DNA from: Acidimicrobiia bacterium
Lineage (GTDB): Bacteria > Actinomycetota > Acidimicrobiia > IMCC26256
Reading direction: 5' to 3'
Assembly (NCBI GenBank): GCA_023262065.1
Contig: JALRDW010000273.1
Location: 1 to 6,134 of the forward strand
Length of the DNA stretch: 6,134 nt
Shown here: positions 1 through 6,134 of the stretch, piece after piece
Numbering within the stretch: the stretch's first letter is position 1
Layout: each line of letters starts with the position of its first letter
Made by a program: the position numbers and the translations under genes
Notes under the pieces: model-generated
Database searches by the model: none
Told to the model about the DNA's origin: nothing
What the model saw: the letters and a program-made list of their open reading frames with translations, nothing else

Positions 1-487
1 CGCGGCCCGCGGCCAACAAGCGCTCGGCGTGTGCCCGTGCGGCATCGCGTCGCTCGGGCCCGTGGCGCTCGGTGTCGCGGGACCCGGCCGACACCGCGGG
101 CTTCACGACCACCTCTCCGGCCTCCGGCAGCACGACCCGATCACCCGGGTGCAGGAGGCTCGTCGGGATGACGGGCGCACCGAGCGTCGCGAGCTCGACG
201 AGGTAGTGCTTGTCGGCACACCACCGCAGCACCGCCGGCGCGTTCACGAGCGTCGTGGCCGCTCCCGCCCGTTCGATCCACGCGAGGTACTCGGGCAGGC
301 GCCGGGTGTAGTCCCACGGCGATCGGACGAGCGCGACCCCGACCGAGCCCCAGTCGAACTCCGGATCGTCCCAGTCGACGAGGCGCGTCGACAGCCCGCG
401 GGCGGCCAGCGCGGCAGCCGTCGGCCCGAGGTCCGCGTCGTGGGTCCGAGCGGCGGCCGCGGTCACGAGGGCGATGTCGACGGTCAC
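1..487 (-). CDS. ATP-grasp ligase, RimK/GshB-like (N-terminal part, runs off left edge)
   Basis: Reading the minus strand from a GTG at 487-485 gives 162 codons without a stop before the window edge, so the C-terminal half is missing. The N-terminus is a Rossmann-like pre-ATP-grasp segment, with VDWDD at residues 37-41 and RSPWDY at 55-60. It is followed by NAP (82-84), DKHYL (92-96, Lys93) and VVVKPAVSAGS (126-136, Lys129). Lys93 and Lys129 match the two ATP-contacting lysines expected in ATP-grasp enzymes. Such ligases couple ATP hydrolysis to carboxylate-amine bond formation through an acyl-phosphate. This subgroup is widespread in actinobacteria and usually annotated only as an ATP-grasp or glutathione-synthetase-like protein, so the substrate is unknown. 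The start is supported by AGGA (complement of 497-500), 9 nt upstream. The gene is divergent from tesB across 66 bp. The family call is firm, the function is not. Confidence 0.82.
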   Translation of the reverse strand, partial: MTVDIALVTAAAARTHDADLGPTAAALAARGLSTRLVDWDDPEFDWGSVGVALVRSPWDYTRRLPEYLAWIERAGAATTLVNAPAVLRWCADKHYLVELATLGAPVIPTSLLHPGDRVVLPEAGEVVVKPAVSAGSRDTERHGPERRDAARAHAERLLAAGR

Positions 488-497
488 GACCGACGAT

Positions 498-545
498 CCT
501 GCCACCGGCCCTGCGGTGGGCGGCCGGACCGGGCCGCGTGGCAGG
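498..545. repeat. Inverted repeat in the divergent ATP-grasp/tesB gap
   Basis: CCTGCCAC at 498-505 and GTGGCAGG at 538-545 form a perfect 8-bp inverted repeat with a 32-nt centre. Each arm, read in the direction of its neighbouring gene, is GTGGCAGG and ends 8-10 nt before the GTG start. Each arm therefore supplies the purine-rich ribosome-binding element of one of the two divergent genes. It may also be an operator. In DNA this GC-rich an 8-bp repeat can arise by chance. Confidence 0.45.
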
Positions 546-553
546 CTGCGGCG

Positions 554-1360
554 GTGAGCGTCAGCATCCACCGGGTCGACTCCCTCCGCAGCCTGCTCGA
601 ACTCGAACCGGTGAAGCCCGACGCGTTCCTCGGCGCCGGACCGAACCTCGGGTGGGGCCGGATCTACGGCGGCCAGGTGGTCTCCCAGGCACTCCGGGCG
701 GCCGGGCTCACCGTGGCGGCCGCCCACCGCGTGCACTCGTTCCACGCCTACTTCGTGCGGGCGGGTGACGAGCGACAACCCGTCCTCTACGAGGTCGAGC
801 GGGTCCGTGACGGCCGCTCGTTCACGACCCGTCAGGTCGTCGCCTACCAGGCCGGCGGCGCGATCCTCAACCTCATCGCCTCGTTCCAGGCCGATGAGGA
901 GGGCGAGGAGTCCCAGTCCCGTCCCTTCCCCGAGCACACCCCGGGACCCGATGGGCTCGACTCGGTCCCGACCGACCTGTTCTTCGACCACCGGTTCGTG
1001 CGCCATGGCAACGACCCGGCGCCGCGGGCGACCTCGTGGCTGCGGGTCTCCGGCGACCTCGACGACGACCCGATGGTGCACGCGTGCGCGCTCGCGTACC
1101 TCTCCGACGAGGACCTGCTCGGCGTCGCCCTGCTCCCCCACTCCCTCGCCGGGAACTGGGACGCCATGATGAACGCGTCGCTCGACCACGCGGTCTGGTT
1201 CCACCGACCGGTGCGCGCCGACCAGTGGCTCCTCTTCGACCTCGAGGGCAGCGGCATCGCGAACTCGAGGGGTCACGCGCTCGCGCGGGTGTTCACGGAG
1301 GACGGCGTGCACGTCGCAACGGTGGCCCAGGAGGGTCTGGGCCGCGCCCGCCGTCCGTAA
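554..1360 (+). CDS. tesB: Acyl-CoA thioesterase II (TesB family)
   Basis: This 268-residue cytosolic enzyme should hydrolyse fatty acyl-CoA to free fatty acid and CoA. The family has two hotdog folds in tandem and is usually about 285 residues, so it is full length. The N-terminal hotdog carries GWGRIYGGQVVSQAL (residues 33-47), the counterpart of the GGQVVGQAL segment of E. coli TesB. The C-terminal hotdog carries LDHAVWFHRP and ends in VAQEGLGR. Aligning by eye to E. coli TesB, Asp204 corresponds to Asp185 (YLSDEDL), Thr228 to Ser209 (ASLDH) and Gln278 to Gln259, so the triad is kept with a Thr-to-Ser change. I chose GTG at 554 because homology begins just after it and GCAGG lies 8 nt upstream. 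The frame is open further upstream only as the shadow of the opposite-strand ATP-grasp gene. It is transcribed alone and converges on the enoyl-CoA hydratase gene. Confidence 0.93.
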   Translation: MSVSIHRVDSLRSLLELEPVKPDAFLGAGPNLGWGRIYGGQVVSQALRAAGLTVAAAHRVHSFHAYFVRAGDERQPVLYEVERVRDGRSFTTRQVVAYQAGGAILNLIASFQADEEGEESQSRPFPEHTPGPDGLDSVPTDLFFDHRFVRHGNDPAPRATSWLRVSGDLDDDPMVHACALAYLSDEDLLGVALLPHSLAGNWDAMMNASLDHAVWFHRPVRADQWLLFDLEGSGIANSRGHALARVFTEDGVHVATVAQEGLGRARRP

Positions 1361-1366
1361 GCGGAC

Positions 1367-1387
1367 CCGCCGGCCGCCCTCCGGCGG
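1367..1387. terminator. Hairpin between convergent tesB and enoyl-CoA hydratase genes
   Basis: CCGCCGG (1367-1373) and CCGGCGG (1381-1387) form a perfect 7-bp GC stem with a 7-nt loop. It lies 6 nt past the tesB stop and 2 nt past the stop of the opposing gene. It is placed as a bidirectional terminator but has no clear T-tract, which is common for such hairpins in high-GC genomes. It may act with Rho or only protect the 3' ends. Confidence 0.45.
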
Positions 1388-1389
1388 TC

Positions 1390-2253
1390 TCACCCCGTGG
1401 TCGTCGGACCGCCGAAGATGTCCGTGCGCGGACCGTCGGTGTAGACGGGGTCCCGCTGCTGGTCGAACGCGCGGATCGCCTCCTGCAGGTTCTCGGTGAA
1501 CCCGAGCATGAGCTGGTTGCGGTCCTCGATCTCCACCGCGGACTCGAGGGACGGGTTCTCGAGGTTGACCCAGATGACCTCCTTCGTCATCTGGAGCGCG
1601 TACTGGCTGAACTCCGCCATGCGGGCCGCCATCTCGAGCGCGGTCGGCAGCAGGTCCTCCTCGGGCAGCACCCTCGAGACGAGCCCCATGCGCAGGGCCT
1701 CCTCGGCATCGATCCGCCGCCCCGTGAGGAGCAGATCGTTCGAGTGTGCGGCACCGATCAGGCGCGGCAGCAGCCAGGACGCCGCCATCTCCGTGCTCGT
1801 CACACCGTTCACGATCCCGGTCGCATTGAACTCGGCGGCGCGGGCCGCGATCCGGATCTCGGCCGCGAGCGTGAGGCACATGCCGCCGCCGTACGCCGGC
1901 CCGTTCACCGCACAGATGATCGGCTGGGGCATCCGACGCATGGTGAGGATGAGGCGCGAGTAGTACCGCATCGAGCGCTGGGCGATCCGCCCGACCGACA
2001 GGCCGTCGATGTTCGGGATGATCCCGTAGTCCTTGAGGTCCAGCCCCGAGCAGAAACCCCGGCCCGCCCCGGTCAGGATCACGACGGCGATCGCGTTGTC
2101 CTCGGCGAGGGCGTTGAGCGCGGCATCGAGCTCGATGACGAGGTCGATCGACATCGCGTTGAGCCGCTCGGGCCGGTTGAGCGTCACCACGGCCGTCCGG
2201 TGCTGGGGCCGCTCGACGGTGACGAGGCCGGTGGTCGTGCTCGGGTCGCTCAT
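1390..2253 (-). CDS. Enoyl-CoA hydratase/isomerase (crotonase superfamily)
   Basis: The 287-residue product has a crotonase fold. VVTLNRPERLNAM lies at residues 22-34. The first oxyanion-hole loop, GRGFCSGLDL, is at 64-73 and the second, NGPAYGGGM, at 117-125. A C-terminal helical segment follows. Such enzymes act in the cytosol on acyl-CoA thioesters, classically adding water to trans-2-enoyl-CoA in beta-oxidation. The two glutamates that activate water in rat mitochondrial hydratase (Glu144 and Glu164) align by eye with Cys126 and Gly146. Glu155 aligns with the position of an aspartate used by dienoyl-CoA isomerase. An isomerase or another acyl-CoA reaction is therefore as likely as hydration. 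A strong GGAGG (complement of 2259-2263), 5 nt upstream, fixes the ATG at 2253. The gene is divergent from the acyltransferase gene. The superfamily is certain, the reaction and substrate are not. Confidence 0.93.
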   Translation of the reverse strand: MSDPSTTTGLVTVERPQHRTAVVTLNRPERLNAMSIDLVIELDAALNALAEDNAIAVVILTGAGRGFCSGLDLKDYGIIPNIDGLSVGRIAQRSMRYYSRLILTMRRMPQPIICAVNGPAYGGGMCLTLAAEIRIAARAAEFNATGIVNGVTSTEMAASWLLPRLIGAAHSNDLLLTGRRIDAEEALRMGLVSRVLPEEDLLPTALEMAARMAEFSQYALQMTKEVIWVNLENPSLESAVEIEDRNQLMLGFTENLQEAIRAFDQQRDPVYTDGPRTDIFGGPTTTG

Positions 2254-2362
2254 CGGTCCCTCCGGGGATCGGCCGGCCGCCGTCGCGGGCGAGGCCGGGG
2301 TCCCGGATCATGCCCCACGCGCGATCCGCCCGGGCTGCCACCACTGCGGGCCGCCGAAGGGT

Positions 2363-2368
2363 GAGAAT
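2363..2368 (+). promoter_or_regulatory. Probable -10 element for a leaderless acyltransferase transcript
   Basis: GAGAAT lies exactly 8 nt before the ATG at 2377 and matches the -10 pattern TANNNT at all but the first base. No ribosome-binding sequence sits at a useful distance; the nearest purine run, AAGGG at 2357-2361, is 15 nt from the ATG. Transcription starting at or next to the A of ATG would give a leaderless mRNA, which is common in actinobacteria. No convincing -35 element was seen. Confidence 0.4.
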
Positions 2369-2376
2369 GGCGACCC

Positions 2377-4293
2377 ATGTCCGAGGACCCCCGGCCCACC
2401 GCCACCGCCACCGCGCCCGCCGGTCGCCGGGGGCGGCGCACGCTCAAGGTCCCCTACGAGCCGGGCATCGACGGCCTCCGGGCCATCGCCGTCACCTCGG
2501 TCCTCCTCTACCACTCGGCCGTGCCGTGGGTGCCGGGAGGGTTCTTCGGCGTCGAGGTGTTCTTCGTCATCTCGGGCTACCTCATCACGGCGCTGCTGCT
2601 CGCCGAGTGGCGCAACACGAGCCGCCTGCGCATGGGCGAGTTCTACATCCGGCGGGCGCGCCGCCTCCTCCCGGCCCTGTTCCTCATGCTGGCGGTCGTC
2701 GGCCTGTACGCGGTGCTGTTCCTGCCCGACGACCTCCACACCCTCCGCGGGGACGCCGCCGCGGCGGTCGGGTACGTGCAGAACTGGTGGCAGATCTTCG
2801 CGGGCCGCTCGTACTTCGAGCAGACGGGTCGGCCACCGCTGCTCCAGCACCTCTGGTCGCTCGCGGTCGAGGAGCAGTTCTACCTGCTGTGGCCGCTGGT
2901 GTTCTGGGGTCTGCTCAAGCTGTTCGGCCGGCGCCCGATCCGCCTCGTCGGGGTGCTCGTCGGCGCCGCACTCGCCTCCACGATCCTCATGTGGGTGCTG
3001 TTCCCCGGCATCGAGGACCCGACACGCGTGTACTACGGCACCGACACCCGTGCCGCGGGCCTGCTCCTCGGGTCGGCGCTCGCGATCCTCTGGCCGCCGT
3101 GGCGCCTCACGCGCACCGTCCACCTCATCGGCCGCGTGGTGCTGAACTCGGCCGGCGCCATCGGCCTCGCGTTCATCGCGTGGTACCTGTTCCGGGTCCC
3201 GGACACCGCGGCGTGGGTGTACCGGGGCGGCTTCCTCCTCCTCGACCTTGCGACGCTCCTGGTGATCGCGGTGACGGTCCACCCCGGCGCGGACCTCCGG
3301 CGGGTCCTCGGCTGGAGACCGCTCGTGTGGATCGGCCTGCGGTCCTACTCGCTCTACCTCTGGCACTGGCCGATCTACCAGATCACCCGTCCGGACCTCG
3401 ACGTCCCGCTCGACGGGTACTGGCTGCTCGCGCTGCGGCTCACCCTCACGGTCATCTGCGCCGAGCTCTCGTACCGATTCGTCGAGACCCCGATCCGGCA
3501 GGGCGCGCTCTCCCGCACCTGGCGCGCGATCCGCGAGGGCAGCGGCGAGGCGCGTGCCGCCCTCGTCCAGCGGGCGACCGCGGTCGCCACCGTGTGCCTG
3601 GTCGTCGTCGCCGTGGTCGGTGTCGGGTTCGCCGGGGCCCAGGCCCCGCGGGCGCCCGAGGAGTTGCGGGTCGGCGCGATCAGCGGCGTCATCGGCGGCA
3701 CCGGCCCGACGGGTGGGTCGGGCGGGACGGGTCCCACCGGTGCGACGGGCGGCACGGGCACCACCGGCGGCACCGGCGCGACCGGAGTGCCGGTGACCAC
3801 CCCGCCGCCACCACCGGCCGGCGCGAACGTCATGGCGGTGGGCGACTCCGTGATGCTCGGCGCGGCCCAGACCCTCGCCCGGGTGTACCCGGGCCTCAAC
3901 GTGAACGCCGCGGTGAGCCGTCAGTTCGGTACCGTCGCCGACGTCGTCGGGCAGCTGCACGCCGCCGGCTACGGGCGCGACGTCACCATCATCCACACCG
4001 GCACGAACGGCACCATCGACGCCAACCGCTTCGTGCAGATGATGCAGGGCCTCGCCGACGTCCGCTGCGTCGTCGTGCTCAACCTCAAGGTGCCCCGGCG
4101 CTGGGAGGCCGCGAACAACAACGTCCTCGCGGTCCACACCCCGCAGTTCCCGAACGCGACCCTCATCGACTGGCACGGTGAGGGCCTCGCGCACGGCGAC
4201 TGGTTCTACCAGGACGGCATCCACCTCAACGCGACGGGCCGCAACGCATACGTGCAGCTCATCGCATCGATCGCACCGACCTGCGGACGCTGA
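2377..4293 (+). CDS. Membrane O-acyltransferase: acyltransferase-3 domain, collagen-like linker, SGNH domain (OafA/YrhL type)
   Basis: This 638-residue protein should transfer an acyl group, typically acetyl, across the membrane onto a cell-surface glycan such as peptidoglycan, polysaccharide or glycolipid. Residues about 25-375 form the acyltransferase-3 domain, with roughly ten hydrophobic segments. Its marks are Arg35 and His46 in RX10H spacing, GGFFGVEVFFVISGY at 54-68, the basic RRARR at 92-96, WSLAVEEQFYLLWP beginning at 160, and SYSLYLWHWP at 323-332. An extra hydrophobic helix at about 400-421 carries the chain out of the membrane. This matches the added helix known in OafB-like fusions. 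Residues 440-472 are eleven Gly-X-Y triplets, followed by a Pro-rich stretch. The SGNH domain follows: GDS at 489-491 (Ser491 nucleophile), GTNG at 542-545 (Asn544) and DGIH at 613-616 (Asp613, His616). The full catalytic set is thus present. The acceptor cannot be told from sequence. ATG 2377 is the only suitable in-frame start. Confidence 0.93.
   Translation: MSEDPRPTATATAPAGRRGRRTLKVPYEPGIDGLRAIAVTSVLLYHSAVPWVPGGFFGVEVFFVISGYLITALLLAEWRNTSRLRMGEFYIRRARRLLPALFLMLAVVGLYAVLFLPDDLHTLRGDAAAAVGYVQNWWQIFAGRSYFEQTGRPPLLQHLWSLAVEEQFYLLWPLVFWGLLKLFGRRPIRLVGVLVGAALASTILMWVLFPGIEDPTRVYYGTDTRAAGLLLGSALAILWPPWRLTRTVHLIGRVVLNSAGAIGLAFIAWYLFRVPDTAAWVYRGGFLLLDLATLLVIAVTVHPGADLRRVLGWRPLVWIGLRSYSLYLWHWPIYQITRPDLDVPLDGYWLLALRLTLTVICAELSYRFVETPIRQGALSRTWRAIREGSGEARAALVQRATAVATVCLVVVAVVGVGFAGAQAPRAPEELRVGAISGVIGGTGPTGGSGGTGPTGATGGTGTTGGTGATGVPVTTPPPPPAGANVMAVGDSVMLGAAQTLARVYPGLNVNAAVSRQFGTVADVVGQLHAAGYGRDVTIIHTGTNGTIDANRFVQMMQGLADVRCVVVLNLKVPRRWEAANNNVLAVHTPQFPNATLIDWHGEGLAHGDWFYQDGIHLNATGRNAYVQLIASIAPTCGR
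3694..3792 (+). repeat. Collagen-like Gly-X-Thr repeat encoded inside the acyltransferase
   Basis: These 99 bases encode eleven uninterrupted Gly-X-Y triplets (residues 440-472). The third position is Thr in nine, Ser in one and Pro in the last. The middle position is Gly, Pro, Ala, Thr or Val. At DNA level the unit is an imperfect 9-base pattern built on GGCACCGGC-like blocks. The repeat sits between the last membrane helix and the SGNH domain, with a Pro-rich segment (residues 476-480) after it, and so should be an extracytoplasmic spacer. Confidence 0.85.
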
Positions 4294-4306
4294 CGCCGGT
4301 GCGGCG
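4294..4306. terminator. Short hairpin between convergent acyltransferase and msrA genes
   Basis: The 22-nt gap between the two stop codons starts with CGCCG (4294-4298), which can pair with CGGCG at 4302-4306 (3-nt loop) or at 4305-4309 (6-nt loop). It begins directly after the acyltransferase stop codon. The stem is only 5 bp and has no T-tract, so this is a weak candidate. Confidence 0.25.
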
Positions 4307-4315
4307 GCGATGCGA

Positions 4316-4978
4316 TCAGGCGTCGACCCCGCCGATCCCGATGGGGCAGGCCACCCCGGTACCGCCGAGGCCGCAGTAGCCACCCGGGTTCTTCGACAGG
4401 TACTGCTGGTGGTACCCCTCGGCGAAGTAGAGGGTCGGGGCCTCGAGGATCTCGGTGGTGATCGCGCCGTACCCGGCGCCGGTCAGCACCCGTTGGTAGC
4501 GATCGCGGGACGCCCGCGCCGCTGCGGCCTGCTCGGGCGAGGTCGTGTAGATCCCCGAGCGGTACTGCGTGCCGATGTCGTTGCCCTGACGCATCCCCTG
4601 GGTCGGGTCGTGCGACTCCCAGAACACCGCGAGCAACCGGTCGTAGCTCACCTGCTCGGGATCGAAGACGACGAGCACCACCTCGTTGTGCCCGGTGCGC
4701 CCGGAGCACACCTCCTCGTAGGTCGGGTTCGGGGTCTCCCCCGCCGCGTACCCGACGGCGGTCACCCACACCCCGGGTTCCTGCCAGAACTTCCGCTCGG
4801 CGCCCCAGAAGCAGCCCAACCCGAACAGCGCGGTCTCCGAGCCCTCGGGGTACGGCGGGACGAGGGAACGACCGTTCACGTGGTGAGCGCCGCGCACGGG
4901 CATCGGTTCGGTCCGGCCGGGGAGTGCCGTCCCCGGCTCGGGCATCCGCACCTTGTCGCTCCGGTTGCCGAAGAACAT
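4316..4978 (-). CDS. msrA: Peptide-methionine (S)-S-oxide reductase MsrA
   Basis: This 220-residue cytosolic repair enzyme reduces methionine-S-sulfoxide in proteins back to methionine and is normally recycled by thioredoxin. The catalytic motif GCFWGAE is at residues 55-61, with Cys56 as nucleophile. [22 protein letters not shown] and [24 protein letters not shown] segments follow in the expected order. The C-terminal [12 protein letters not shown] supplies resolving cysteines Cys202 and Cys211, as in E. coli-type three-cysteine MsrA, although E. coli spaces its pair one residue closer. The N-terminal extension with ALPGR and PPYPEG before the catalytic motif also fits the roughly 210-220-residue class. 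The ATG at 4978 is preferred because homology covers the next residues and AAGGG (complement of 4988-4992) lies 9 nt upstream. The frame is open to 5242 but that part is non-homologous and overlaps yqgE. It lies downstream of yqgE, separated by 161 bp with a strong hairpin, so it probably has its own promoter. Confidence 0.95.
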   Translation of the reverse strand: MFFGNRSDKVRMPEPGTALPGRTEPMPVRGAHHVNGRSLVPPYPEGSETALFGLGCFWGAERKFWQEPGVWVTAVGYAAGETPNPTYEEVCSGRTGHNEVVLVVFDPEQVSYDRLLAVFWESHDPTQGMRQGNDIGTQYRSGIYTTSPEQAAAARASRDRYQRVLTGAGYGAITTEILEAPTLYFAEGYHQQYLSKNPGGYCGLGGTGVACPIGIGGVDA

Positions 4979-5056
4979 CGCACCCGTCCCTTCGCCGTGT
5001 GGTCGGGAGGGACGCGCCGCCGTCTCCCGGATCCGCGCCCCGACGCCACCATGGGC

Positions 5057-5088
5057 GCACCGGTACCGGATCGCCCGGCACCGTACCG
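5057..5088. repeat. Two near-identical GCACCGGTACCG-type boxes upstream of msrA
   Basis: GCACCGGTACCGG (5057-5069) and GCACCGTACCG (5078-5088) start 21 bp apart, about two helical turns. The first contains the perfect 10-bp palindrome CCGGTACCGG (5060-5069). They lie about 80-110 bp upstream of the msrA start codon in the only gap where an msrA promoter could sit. They look like paired operator half-sites, but no known regulator consensus is recognised. On the minus strand the distal box also contains TACGGT, which could be a -10 element. Confidence 0.3.
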
Positions 5089-5105
5089 ACCGCAAGGACC
5101 GCGCA

Positions 5106-5138
5106 CCCCCTCGGGTCCCCGGGTGCCGGGGACGGGGG
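5106..5138 (-). terminator. Strong hairpin downstream of yqgE
   Basis: GTCCCCGG (5115-5122) and CCGGGGAC (5126-5133) form a perfect 8-bp stem with a 3-nt loop. CCCCC (5106-5110) and GGGGG (5134-5138) extend it by five more pairs past a one-sided 4-nt bulge. It begins only a few nucleotides after the yqgE stop, read on the minus strand, and precedes the msrA promoter gap. No T-tract follows. A factor-dependent or hairpin-only terminator for yqgE is the best reading. Confidence 0.55.
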
Positions 5139-5139
5139 C

Positions 5140-6134
<995 letters not shown>

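Noticed and set aside
29..553. Upstream extension of the tesB frame to 29
   Set aside because: The extension has low-complexity Arg/Gly-rich sequence and lies opposite the ATP-grasp gene. TesB homology begins at about 554, where a GTG with a ribosome-binding sequence occurs.
3694..3792. A tandem repeat array of CRISPR or mobile-element type
   Set aside because: The 9-base periodicity follows codon triplets of a Gly-X-Thr protein repeat within an intact reading frame. There are no unique spacers or flanking signals.
2308..4383. A 691-codon minus-strand open frame opposite the acyltransferase gene
   Set aside because: It is rich in Arg, Asp, Glu and Pro with no recognisable motif and spans the end of msrA. 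The plus-strand frame encodes a full acyltransferase-3/SGNH protein with all catalytic motifs, so this is a GC-driven shadow.

Overview
The window is very GC-rich (around 70% or more by eye) almost to its right end. It reads as ordinary chromosomal DNA from an actinomycete-type bacterium. The lineage is inferred from strong G/C bias at codon third positions, GTG starts, two genes that look leaderless, and actinobacterial-looking TesB and enoyl-CoA hydratase proteins. An Acidimicrobiia-like or environmental actinobacterium is a guess only; no rRNA or tRNA is present to settle it.

Layout from left to right. (1) The N-terminal part of a RimK/GshB-type ATP-grasp ligase, minus strand, running off the left edge (1-487). 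(2) A divergent acyl-CoA thioesterase II, TesB (554-1360, plus). (3) A convergent enoyl-CoA hydratase/isomerase (1390-2253, minus), with a GC-rich hairpin between it and tesB. (4) A divergent 638-residue membrane O-acyltransferase (acyltransferase-3 domain plus SGNH domain; 2377-4293, plus). Its two domains are joined by a short collagen-like Gly-X-Thr linker. (5) A convergent peptide-methionine sulfoxide reductase, MsrA (4316-4978, minus). (6) A YqgE/AlgH (UPF0301) protein (5140-5715, minus), separated from msrA by a strong hairpin. (7) A divergent polyphosphate kinase 2 gene (from 5829, plus), of which only the first 59 codons look genuine.

The genes do not form one operon: strand alternates almost gene by gene, and the only co-directional pair (yqgE, msrA) is split by a hairpin. 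TesB and the enoyl-CoA hydratase both act on acyl-CoAs. The acyltransferase should modify a cell-envelope glycan, MsrA repairs oxidised methionine, and PPK2 handles polyphosphate/nucleotide phosphotransfer. No shared pathway is evident, and I found no novel multi-gene system, mobile element, CRISPR array or RNA gene.

The most important anomaly is at the right end. From about 6006 the sequence changes abruptly from PPK2 to a fragment of a CzcA-type heavy-metal RND efflux pump. Base composition falls to about 54% GC by hand count and codon use changes. The reading frame happens to stay open across the join. This is most simply a chimeric assembly or library join, not a real fusion gene. Other points worth a look are the collagen-like linker, the enoyl-CoA hydratase lacking both classical catalytic glutamates, two leaderless-type promoters with identical spacing, and several inverted or direct repeats in the intergenic gaps.
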